Assembly (NCBI GenBank): GCA_036365455.1
Contig: JAWQUS010000007.1
Location: 14,772,001-14,836,000 of the forward strand
Direction: 5' to 3'
Source of the DNA: Macrosoma leucophasiata
Lineage: Eukaryota > Arthropoda > Insecta > Lepidoptera > Hedylidae
Length of the DNA stretch: 64,000 bases
Shown here: one piece after another, positions 1 through 11,900 of the stretch
Layout: every line of letters starts with the position of its first letter
Position numbering within the stretch: the first letter of the stretch is position 1
The notes under the pieces: model-generated
What the model was told of the DNA's origin: nothing
The model's database searches: none
What the model saw: only the letters and a program-made list of their open reading frames with translations
Program-made: the position numbers and the translations under genes

Positions 1-95
1 ATATTTATATGTGTATGTATTTTTGATGATCAGCAGTTAATATAAGCTTGATGTAATTAATTTACTTGCCGCTAAATGGCAGTAATCAGCACTAT

Positions 96-291
96 CTTGT
101 TCCGGTCAGGTGGTAATGTACGGCCCTGTAATTTCCGGCACAGAGGCATAACACCTTAGGCCTCAGGAGTGGTAACGCATCTGCATTTTGACCTTGGGCA
201 TTTGGACCTTCATGTGTTATAAGCGCAATGAGTCTAAAACGTATGTGATGACTGCAGCCTATAGAGGGTGTCTATAGGCTGCAGTCATCAC
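96..291 (+). repeat. Interspersed repeat family A, 5' piece
   Basis: AT-moderate repeat with recurring blocks (gtaatgtacggccctgtaat, ggcctcaggagtggtaacgc, tctataggctgcagtcatca). Copies recur across the window at 5853-6000 (-), 7066-7175, 15003-15050, 23950-24080, 28860-28890, 41140-41375, 51855-51960 (-) and 57113-57250 (-). The class is unknown to me; size suggests a SINE or LINE tail. The 3' piece of this copy continues at 1633-1700, beyond the LINE. Confidence 0.8.
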
Positions 292-322
292 ATACGTTTT
301 AGACTCATTGCGCTTATAACAC
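214..322. repeat. 52-bp perfect palindrome at LINE 5' junction
   Basis: Arms 214-265 and 271-322 are perfect reverse complements around the 5-base loop gggtg. The right arm spans the family A/LINE junction; the left arm is its inverted duplicate. Confidence 0.95.
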
Positions 323-1591
323 ACGTAAGCAAAATAATGCTGCACATTATAAACGAGCGATTGAAAGCATACTTGTCCAGAGAAATTGCGCGAGAACAAG
401 CCGGATTTGTACGAGGCAAAGGAACCCGCGAGCAAATTCTCATTGTTCAGCAAATTATCGAAAAAGCTCGAGAATTCAATAAGCCAACATATATATGCTT
501 TGTTGACTTCTCCAAAGCATTCAATTCAGTGAAATGGCCAACGCTGTGGAAAACACTTCTGGATATGGGTACACCACAACACCTCGTACACCTGCTCAGG
601 GGACTCTACGAAGGAGGAACAGCATCAGTGCGGACAGATGACCTCTTTTCTGAAAATTTCCATCCAAGTGCGGGTGTGCGACAGGGATGCATTGTTCCCC
701 TTGCTCTTTAACATTAACACCGAGGTCATAATGCGAATCACTCTCGAGGACTGGAGCGACGGTGCCGTAATTGGTGGATATAGGATCTCGAACTTGCGAT
801 TTGCAGATGACACCACCTTATTTGCGAGTAGCGCTAACCTCATGCAAGAATTACTTCACAAAATAGAGCACGTAATTCTAGCCTCTGGGTTGAAGATTAA
901 CCGATCTAAGACCAAGATAATGATCGTGGACCGCGTCAATGACAACTCGCCAGAAGTTACACAGATTGCGAACTGTGACGTGGTTCAATCCTATGTGTAT
1001 CTTGGGGCCTTCATTTCAAACAAAGGCGGTTGCGTCGATGAAGTAAAGCGTCGGATGGCCATAACCAGAACCGCTGTGGAGAAGCTAAAGAATGTGTGGA
1101 GAAATCGCAACATCACGAAAGCCACCAAAACGAGGCTCATGCGTACACTCGTGTTCCCAATCTTCCTGTACGCCGCAGAGACGTGGACAGTGCGTAAGTT
1201 GGAAAGAGGGAAGATAGATGCTCTAGAGATGTGGTGCTGGAGGAAGATGCTTGGCATATCTTGGACAGAGTTCCGCACCAATGTGTCCATACTCAAGGAA
1301 CATGGCATCACAAAGCGTCTGTCGACCATAGTACAAACACGTATACTGCAGTACTTTGGCCATGTATTGAGACGTGGAAATGACTCGATAGAACGACTGG
1401 TCGTACAAGGAAAAGTGGAGGGAACCCGATCACGCGGCAGATCACCTATGCGCTGGACTGACCAAGTGAAATCCGCAGTGGGAAACCGTGTGACAGACTG
1501 CGCTAGACAGTCCACAAACCGAGGAAGATGGCAGGCGATCGTGAAGAAAGCTGTGTCTGCCTCCAACACCAACGCGGACGCCTCAACGTGA
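268..1591 (+). pseudogene. RTE/Proto2-like LINE reverse transcriptase, frameshifted
   Basis: Two overlapping frames (268-711 and 638-1591) together give the RT and C-terminal region of a non-LTR retrotransposon. Seen in order: EQAGFVRGKGTREQI, FVDFSKAFNSVKW (first catalytic Asp), GVRQGC, FADDTTLF (second catalytic pair), YLGAFIS, and the C-terminal RSRGRSPMRWTDQVK tail typical of RTE/Proto2 elements. Frame changes near 693-700, where about two bases appear lost between RQGCIV and PLLFNI. The endonuclease domain is missing (5' truncation). It sits inside an interspersed repeat (see 96-291). Confidence 0.88.
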
Positions 1592-1632
1592 CCACGACCA
1601 CTCTGACAAGAGTGACACGAAAGAGAAGAAGA

Positions 1633-1700
1633 ATCACTTACCATCAATGTGAACTACATGCTTGTTTACCACGTCCATTACATATAAAAAATGCACAATT
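1633..1700 (+). repeat. Repeat family A, 3' piece after LINE insertion
   Basis: Resumes family A (cttaccatcaatgtgaac, tacatgcttgtttaccac) exactly where the 5' piece stopped, by comparison with the uninterrupted copy at 41300-41370. The bases atcac at both junctions (287-291, 1633-1637) look like a short target duplication. Confidence 0.65.
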
Positions 1701-2761
1701 ACATTATACAAACCATTCCTTTTTTCGGATACATCAGTTACACTCCCGTGAATCGGACCACAGAGGCCATCGTGAAAATAGAATTGAGGACATGCTTAAT
1801 AGCCCAATGCTAATAGATTTAACCACGAATTTTGTTATAAAAAAACTGAATGATCAAAGCTTGTTGTGTACAATTCGTAGTTCCGGTAGCTTTATTAATT
1901 TCTTCATTAAAACAACTGCCTACCTATTTTATAAAATAGAACCACCAATACAAAAATAGCACCCTCAATGCGTCTAAAACAATGTAAGAATATATAGGCA
2001 CTAAAACTAGCTGTTCGAACGAACTTCGTATCGCCTAATAGATTAATAGTAAAGATACTAATAGTTCTACTAATAAAAGGGGGTTAATGATATGCGTATT
2101 TTTAAATGTTATAATAGTAAAGAAATATTTTTTTTAAGTTGGAAATAAATGAGGGAGAGTCTCCCTTGCCATTAAGCGATATAAAAACAGACTATAACCG
2201 ATTCCCATACCTACCAAATACAAACAGCAAGTTTCGCAAAGATCGTTCGAGCCGTTTCGTATTTTTACAAAATTTTACAAGTATTGTTACAAGAACGGTG
2301 ACTTGAGAATTTATATATTTTAGAAGATTAGAAGAAGATATACCTATGCTGTTTATTTTGTAATTTAAGTTATATATTGTATGAACTAAAACGCAGAGAG
2401 CTTTACGTGCGCAAGTCCGTAAAGCCGTGAGTCGTTATTGAAATTAAGCTTCTCATTAAGCGGATGACTAACTCTTCGTTTCTTTCGCTATGTTGCAGTT
2501 GCATACCTATATAAGACCATTTCAAGTTCATTGACGTCCTGTCTTTTTGGTAGTTACATCTCGTTCGTTCAAGATACATGTAGCTTTGTAGGTACTACTT
2601 CGCAGTTACCAATTATGAAGACACCAAGTTGAATCGGTTCAGCCTGGTTGTCGAGCATCCTGAATTTCAATATCTTAAAGCGGTGACTCTCCAATGATAT
2701 TCAGTATGCACCAGTAGTAGATATATAGTTAATGACAGAGTAACAAGTAAACAAAACTCAC
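1700..2761. other. Left end, Ac3 intron 12 side
   Basis: AT-rich, between the LINE and Ac3 exon 12. A 143-codon frame (1528-1959) overlaps the LINE tail and has no domain features. Nothing else supported. Confidence 0.45.
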
Positions 2762-2973
2762 AGGATAGCGTACAGCGACTCGTCGTAATCGGCAGTAGCA
2801 TTGAAGGGCGTATGGTAGGGGTCCCTATCGAGGGAAGGGCGGGGGCGCAGCAGCGCGGGGTGCAGCACGGCGGGCAGCGCGTGCGCGGCAGCCAGCGCCA
2901 CCAGCATGGCGGCGCGCGCGCACCCACTCAGCGGCGACACCCACAACGCGCCGCACGCCGCTCCTGCACCCAC
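2762..2973 (-). CDS. Ac3: Ac3 exon 12: membrane helices and glycosylated loop
   Basis: Seventy codons plus two bases from a TTGGCAG acceptor to a CT|GTGAGT donor. It has hydrophobic [10 protein letters not shown] and [20 protein letters not shown] segments, then a loop [20 protein letters not shown] with an N-A-T glycosylation sequon, as expected for the extracellular loop of the second cassette. Very GC-rich. Confidence 0.8.
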
Positions 2974-5900
2974 CTGCCAACACAACATAAATATTTATCT
3001 TGGCCATAGTACAATCCGTGAGTCGTTATTCCAGTATGTATCTTCACGCCAGGTCCCTAACAGGGTAGGGACCTGTTATTCCAGTTATCAAACGATCGAT
3101 AAGAAAGAAAGACTTCTTACATCCGGCGTCGGATTGGCCATACAGACGATGTGGCGTTTGTCACCCGGCCCCCATTCTACGCGAGTCCCCCACAGATATG
3201 TAATAGGTTGGGGAAAAAGTCTTTTCGCATTATAGTATGTATAAACTTGAGAAAGAGCTCGATATTTGGGTACCTCACGAGCTCACTGAAAGAAACCTAA
3301 TGAACCGTGTACTCATTTGTGATTCTTTATTACGACGTAATGAAACCGAATCATTTTTGAAGAAGCTGATAACTGGTGATGAAAAGTGGATCACGTACGA
3401 CAAGAACGTGCGAAAAAGGTCGTGGTCAAAGGCCGGTCAGGCTTCACAGACTGTGGCGAAACCCGGGTTAACTCGCAATAAGGTGATGTTGTGTGTGTGA
3501 TGGGATTGGAAGGGCATTATTCATTATGAGCTATTTCCACCAGGCAGGACTATCGATTCTGAACTCTACTGCGAACAACTGATGAGATTAAAGCAAGAAG
3601 TTGAGAGAAAGCGGCCGGAATTGATCAACAGAAGGGGTGTGGTGTTTCATCATGATAACGCTAGACCTCACACATCTATAGCCACTCAGCAAAAATTAAG
3701 AGAGTTTGGCTGGGAAGTGTTAATGCATCCGCCGTATAGTCCTGACCTTGCACCTTCAGATTTCCACCTATTTCGGTCTCTTCAGAATTCTTTATGCAAT
3801 GTTAGGTTAACATCACGACAGGACTGCCAAATCCACTTGTCGCGGTATTTTGATGAGATTTCCCAAAATTTTTATAGCAATGGGATCATGTCCCTACCTA
3901 CAAGATGGCAAAAGGTTATCGAACAAAATGGTACATAAATACTTTAGTTACATTTAAATAAACTATATTAAAAAATGTTTTGAATTATCTTAAAAAATGC
4001 GAAGAAATTTTTTCCCCAACCTTATCACAAGTATCGTCTTAGTGTATTCTTAGGACCCACTACTTAACCAATCTTAGGTCGCGGGATTGCGAGGAGCCAC
4101 CGAGTCCCACGGGCCGTTCCGATACATTCCGACCCTGCTCAAATCCCTTGCGCAGTTGGAAGAGAGTGTGGAGAGTCATGACCACTTCGTATCTGCATAC
4201 AGGCTCGCCGATTACAGATATTACTTTATTGTCATTGCTGTTATATTACAGTTTTGAAAACTGGTTAGTAGTAAACACTGATACTAAGCCCGTTTGTATT
4301 TGTAGAGCTCAGTCACACACTACTATTTATTGTTGCTAGATATCCTATACTGCAAAAAATAGGGCTATATCAATAATACCTAAAATATAAGATGAATGTG
4401 AATACCCAAACTATTTTTGTGATGCACACAGTACAATGTAAAACTAGCAATGCGTCAAACAACAGATGTACTGGATATTCATTTATCATTTTAAAGAATC
4501 GTCTTAAAGTATAGGTAAGTACGTAATAACGTTGTATCCACACGTCGCTCATAAAAAAAAACAATTAGATACATATAAAAAATTACATACACAAAACATT
4601 CTTCATGATGAGCTATGACACGTTTCTCGTTTTCGTGAGTAATAACTACAAATTTCTAATAATTTAGAAAATATTTTTTTGCCAAGAGCAAAGTATACCT
4701 ACTTTTTAAATCACGCGCAATTTGAGATTTAATAAAAAACATTCAAAAACCGATAATGTTATCCCACTGTGAACGTGTTTCCACTGAGGTTATTCGCGAA
4801 TGAAACTGGCACTGACCATAAGGACCATAGCCAGTGCCGGATTAACCATATAGCAGGAGTAGCAAATGCTACGGGCCCCGCGCCATTGGGGGCCCCGTGC
4901 CTGTGCCCAAAAAAAAACACAAATATGTAATACACCTCAGCTATTCTCAAAGGGAGCGTTGACCACTAATTATATAGGTACCTATATTATTTTGTTGCAA
5001 GTTGGCAATACCACAATACTTACAAGGGGGAATCCCCTATTATTACTTTTCGTTAATGTTGTTTTATTTACATTCTAAATTTCAGTAGGCAATGTAACTC
5101 TAGGGCCCCATGGTCATATTTGCTACGGGCCCCGCACCGGCTTTATCCGGCACTGACCATAGCACACGGCGTATTTTATACGCGCAGACGACGCGCAGGC
5201 GACGCGCTGATACGCGCTTCGTATAAAATACGCCGAGAGCTACAATGGGCCTAATAAAATTATGTGGTGTCAAGAAAAAAGGAAAGGAGTCCAAATTTTA
5301 GAAAAATGAGATTTACGCATCTATTGTTTCAAAATATTAAGGCCCATAGCACACGACTTATTTTATATGCGCAGGCGATTTTATTATCTTCGGCGCCGTA
5401 GACGCTGATTGTTGCGTTTGTATTGATGATACAAGCGCGCACATAAAGCGCGTATACGCGCGTTAGATGCGATACAAACGCGCGTACAAAGGAGCGGTGT
5501 AGCGGCAGAGAGGGGAGGCGGGAGGCTCGTAGCGTACTTGTAGCCTTTGCAAAACGCAAGGGCTACGAGCGACTACAGCGCGTATACGCGCAGTAGAAGC
5601 GCGTATGCGCGCAGTAAAAGTGCGTTTCACGATCGCCTCGTGTACTTAGGTTACAAGATTGCGTTCAAATATCGTATGAAGTACGTATACGCGTGTCATC
5701 TGCGCGTCGCCTGCGCGTATAAAATACCCCGTGTGCTATGGGCCTAATATGTATCACGGCATTAAGGAGATGAGTTAAGAATCTCATTATATTATTATGT
5801 TATTCTATAAACTATAAATTTCTTACGAAACTCATGAGTTGTTTCCTTTTTTTTATGTATGGAAAGTGGCAAACAAGCATGCAGCTTACATTGATGTTAA

Positions 5901-8900
5901 GCGATGACTGTAGCCTATAGACGTCTACACAAAAACCAGAGGTCAAAATGTAGATGCCTTGCCACCCCTGAGACCTAAGTTGTTATGTCTCTGTGATAGG
6001 TAATTTATAGCATAGAGGGAGGGATTAGCGGGAACAAACAGACAGACAGACAGACAGAGAAAAATTGTAAAAAATGTTGTTTTGGTATATGTACCGTGTT
6101 GTATACACGGTGTGATTACATATGCATTTAGCAAAAAGCGGTAATTTTTATATTACAAACAGACACTCCAATTTTATTTATTTGTCTAGAAGATATTTCA
6201 ATGTATAAAACATTACGTGATAATAGTAAGAAGGATGAATACACCGCCGAGCTCCACTGTGTGCAGGCGCGTCGTCACGTAGGCCGTCTTCGGCTAGTAC
6301 CGTCTCGAAGTTACCGCAAATTATCTGTGAGCATAACAAACAAATGTTTACTTTCCACTACAATTTTAGCGAAAGTAGACAGCGTAACCTGGTTCATATA
6401 TTTAAATACTTTCGAACGTTCTACTAGAAGAAAACATGACACACATTCTCGCAAAGGATTGATATTTTTATAGTCGGCTACGTTTTATTGCTATAGAAGG
6501 ATTTTTTTCATATTGATTTATTTCCATACACATTTTAAATTCCGTGCTATCAATAACTTAAAAAGCGAATGGATGATTCGGGGTAATGGTTGATATTGCT
6601 ACTGAATGGTAGTGGTAGTGTTCAGCGCTATTGTGGTCCTGTCAATAGGCGTATTATGTATCCCGGTTGACATCTTTTCAATAGCCACTTTGCAGTATGA
6701 TTTCCAGCAAAGAGGACATAAAACTGCATCAGTAGCCTAGTCATAGCAGGCCACTACTACTACGCTGGGGTCCCGGGTTCGATTCCCGGGTCGGGTGATA
6801 TTCGATATAACGGTGTAAAAAATAAGCAATAGCACCAGAGATAAAAAATCCTTTATCTCTGGTACTATTGGGCTTTTTCAATTTTCTGGATGTTGCCCCG
6901 CACCTCGAAGTATGGAAATGTGCCCGGAGATGTGAATAGGCTTGCCACCTGTTACATGGGCCAAAAACGTAACCGGCGAATCGTGGGTGTTTGCATGTAT
7001 GATTGAATGCATGCATTTACCTCTGCCTACCCATCCGGAAATTACAGGCGTGAAGTTACGTTCAGGACATAAAACCGAGATCTCAGGAGTGGCAACGCAT
7101 CTACATTGAAATATTTGATTTTTACGTAGAGATTACAGGCTACACTTACCTACCATCAATATGAACTGATGACATAAAAAAACGCATTAGTTTTAAACAG
7201 GTACACGATGATAGAGATGTTCTTGTTTTTAGTCCTTCAAATATGCTTATTTCCTTCCTCGTTAGCCTTAACACCGCTGCTTTTTTGTCTAACGAGACAA
7301 GCAAAAGCTGATCACCAGTTAATATGGACTGCGTGCTTACTAGTGCGTGCTTGCTACTTTACCGCGAAGGTGATTTCAGAGCGGATGTACTTTGCGCCGA
7401 CTCAAAATTTGTTTTTTAGTATCTCATTTATTTACGGTGGTTTCCTTTTAAGCTATTGCATAGCTTCTATCGAGGGCCTTGAGCGCGGGGACCGAATCCA
7501 GAAATTCCGTAACGAAAAAACCTCACGCTCCCCAATCCGACGGGCACGAAGGTGTGGCTTGAAGGCCGTGCATTGTCTAACGTCGTTTCTTTTCGGCAGT
7601 CTTCGACACGGTGTTTGTGTGCGTGCAACTAGACGTATTGTACGACTCTACGAAGCTCGCACGAATCGAGACGAGCTGCTCCGAAATGGGACGAATACAT
7701 AAGCAGCTGTTTATATGTATTGTAAAATAAAAAAAATATTTCAAACAATATTAACTTTTTTATTTAATAAAAGAAGAAAAAAATGTTTTCTTATCGGTCA
7801 CCACGCTCAAAAAGTGTAACCTGAATTAATATAAAAAAAAGAAATACTGCATAAATAAAATAAATAAATAATTATAATTGCATAAGTTGATACAAAATGC
7901 TATGCAATAGCTTTACCGCGGCAGTCCCCGAGTGTCACACGTCGATTTTTTCGTTAAATTTTTTTTTTGTGGCTACACAAAATTGGCACACACACCCTAT
8001 CTGTGAAAAGTTATACGTAAAACCACGTTGCAATCAGTCAGCAAATAAACAATCATTCCCTATTTTTTACGATAAGGGTTGGAATTTTGTTCTATAATAC
8101 ATGTACATGAAACCAATTTCATGGTATGCCCTTTCCAATAAAACCTCCTCCGTTTTTTTCGTCGGTTAAAAAACGTAATATTAATAATAAATAAACAAGT
8201 GTACCAGTGGTGCTACGTTAGCTGCTATGAACATGGCTATATTGAATGCACCGCACGTGAGTTTCCAATAAGGGCTGATTGTTTTTTTCTGTAAAAAAGA
8301 AAAATTAACATTAGTCATAGAGTATTCATCATTGCCCGAACCTACTAGAAAGTTTTGGAAGATTACGGTAAGTCCTACTACACACTGAACGAAAATTATA
8401 GAATTCATTACTAGTAGTTACCAGTCGCGTTTTTTTTTTCAGAAACTACCATTACAATTGTTTTTTTATACCGAGCTATTTGTTCACGTTAAACCAACTA
8501 TCGTTGGTTTAGTATTCACCCCCTAGAAAAGGAATATTTGAAAGAACGAATGATTGTCCGGAAATCGATGCTTGCATATCTATGTACCTACTACAAAATA
8601 AGTTGCAAATATTCATCTGTTATAAAAATAAAAGACACTGAAAGAAAGTACTTAATATTTGGATATTCCCGTTGGTATCTATGTGTCAATTAGGAATCCT
8701 AAGAACATCTAATGAAGTATCTAAAATAAAATATAAGACTTTAGTTTATTGAATCCACAATGATTCACGCATCGTAACAGCTACCTCCATTTTATCTCGT
8801 AAAGTAGACAATGGATATAAGTCAGATGAGAAGTATAAGGTACCAACCATCGAAGTTGCCGGTTTTCAAAAACATTGTAAATTAGACTTTATCTTCACAC

Positions 8901-11900
8901 AAATAAGGCACCGACGTAACCGACCTGCCATTTCTTCGATGGTACGTAGCAACTTTGTTTCACATGTCCACAATCACACCGCAACTACAACAAGTGGGCG
9001 GTAATTTGTATGACAATGAATAGTTAAATTCACCCGGACCACATTTTTCCGTCATTATCGATTGCGTGTAGTGTACCGACCACATAACAGCACATCGCAA
9101 CGAACGAACCACCAACGACACCACGAACTAGCGCAACTCAACTACATCCACTTTTTTTTTCACTAACACGCGTAACAACTAGACCAACTTTTGTCGAGAC
9201 AGTCTCGTGTGATAATGGTACGTACTCAACCTCTTTTTTATTATAGGGATTTTATTAATTTCCAGACGAAACTCCTACATTCGTCTATTTAAAAAAACCT
9301 TTTACCGGCTTTCGGTTCTGCAGGTAATATGTAGGTTTTTGCTAGAATCGCTAAATTGGCACGGCTATACTGCAATAGTATACTGCAAACGGGATCCTGC
9401 ATGAAACCGAAACGTGTATGTGAAAGCGCTGTCATACTGTATCCTGACCCGGGAATCGAACCCAGGATCCCCAGTGTAGCAGTATAGTCTAGTGGCCAGC
9501 TACCACTACACTACAAATATACTGTAATCGTTAAATAAAATAAAAATAAAGCTTCGAAATACATATTATGAATACAAAATACGTACCTTATATTGAGCGT
9601 ATCTATGACACGCGTAGTATACGACGTTAATTAAGCCAGTCTCTAGGACAAGAGCGAGGTATACAGCGTGTAGGGACCAGGTTGCGGGTACAGCGAAGCT
9701 GGCCAGCGCGACCACCGCGGGCAGCAGCATGAGCGGGGGCGCCGCCACCGACAACGGACACGGGTCGCTTCGCCGCGCGAATGCTGCCTCCGCCTCCTTC
9801 AACTTGAACGTCAGGCAGAGAGTGGTCGCGTCCGCTAGCTCCCTGCGCATAGTACAAGAATTCTCTACCGTTCATACCCACTATCCGCGTGCAATGTGCT
9901 TTCTCTTTAGCCGAAAGCGAACAAACACAGCTCCATGAACATTTTGCGAAAAGAATATCTAATCATTCTTTTTTTTTTATTAAAAACTGTATTGGCGCGC
10001 TGTACATAAGCAGATGAAACAAGCCAAGGATATTATCAAAAAAATTAGCAATCTCTCTTTGGGCACAGAACTACGTATTATCAAACCTTTTGTGTAAATG
10101 AAAAAAATACTCACTTGTCGTCATCTCTATTGACGAGCTCTTCTTGTAACATAGCGAGTATTTTCAAATCCTCATTGTCCTTGGTCTCGTCTTGCGGTGA
10201 TAGAACCTACGAATAATGTACGAAGCGTATCTATGTAATTGACAAGCAACAGATCGATATGGACGCTCATGACGTAGCGTACTTTAGGTATGTGCTTGAA
10301 CGGCACTAATGAGCCATTTAACGTTGATGAATGTCGATTCGTTTTGGAAGCAACGATTATCAAATAGACTAGTACTAAATAGGCTAGTGTGGATCGCGGG
10401 CCTAGTGCCCCAGTGTCCTATATATGGGAGGCAGAGGGCGGGAGGGGAGCGGGCGGGGCGGGCGGTACTACGAGTGCACTCACAGAGTCCTCATCGTCGT
10501 CTTTGAGGTCGGATAGCGCGTCGGCTGCATCGCCACCCTCACCCTCGCCCTCCGGCGCGCTCTTCTCCTCGCCACCTTGGTACTACCAAATAAATGTAAT
10601 TATATTTACTAAAGAACCAAGTTTACTGAACACGATTAAAATAGTTATTGGAAACGAGAATTCTTTAAATACACTGTGATATTGATGTCTTGACAAAAGT
10701 TTACATTTTATTATAATACTAGCTGCGCCCACGACTTCGTCCGGGTAAATACTGAATAATCATAAATTCTCACGCGGACGAAGTCGCGGGGACAGCTAGT
10801 TATAGGTAAGTATAGAAAACACTAAATGTTAAGAGGGCAGTCTGCGAGCGTGGGTATTTATTTTTGAACACACACATAGAATTTTTCTACTCGCACAAAT
10901 AGATCACGCAGTATAGGGACCGTGCGAAGTACTAGGTGGGGGTAATGTAATCGATCACAGCGCCCATGGTGGCGAAAAGTCGCAATAATGTGGGACCTGT
11001 CATCTCAAAGTAATCTGTTTAGATTTGGATATGTAATTTTCATAATCACATTGAACCGCCTACAAAATGGTAAACAGCAGTTTTCGTGTTGTAAACTGAA
11101 AAAATATCAGTTAGAAATAGGAATAAAAATAGTAAGGGAGAAAGAAAGAACGAAAATATGTTTATTTCGAGTAAAATTTTACAACCGTTTTCGAATAGTC
11201 CTTAGAAGTCAATAACAACTTAAAGTGAATAATTCCTTATTACATAAAGTAGAAATAAAACAGATAATAAAGTAAATATAATGTCTATAAAAATATACAA
11301 TCAAATTCCAAATTCTATTAAACACATACAAAATAATAAATTATTTAAAAACAAATTAAATTAATTCTTAACACAAAAATGTTATTACACGTTGCAGGAG
11401 TTTTTTAGCGATACGTAATGATGAAAATAATAATATAGATTATACATATAAGTACCGACCAAATTGTTATTGCTATATTTTCTGTTTAATCGATGTCATG
11501 CAAAATTTTATAATAAAAATATATTAATTAATAGATACAATCACATATATTAAATAATATGAATAATAGTTCTGAATTTAAATGTCTTCATTTGATATTA
11601 TAGTCATAAGTTCATATCTTAATATATATAAATCTCGTGTCACAATGTTTGTCCTCAATGGACTCCTAAACCACTTAACCGATTATAATAAAATTCGCAC
11701 ACCATGTGCAGTTCGATCCAACTTGAGAGATAGGATAGCTTACATTACGCTATGACTAATAGGAGCAGAGCAGCGCGGGCGAAGCCGGGGCGGGCCGCTA
11801 GTTGTAATGTAAATTTCAAATTAAAACTGTAACCTTTAGTATGTATAGGAAATATTATATGTACATGAAATGTTCTCATAATTTTGCGGTGCCCCTACAT

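Noticed and set aside
5329..5747. Open frames across the CGCGTATA-rich block
   Set aside because: They are translations of a Harbinger MITE's palindromic interior.
7208..7702. 164-codon plus-strand frame with a hydrophobic start and AATAAA after the stop
   Set aside because: No recognisable domain, lies antisense in an Ac3 intron directly after repeats, and the hydrophobic half looks like translated AT-rich DNA. Kept out as a gene for lack of any supporting homology.
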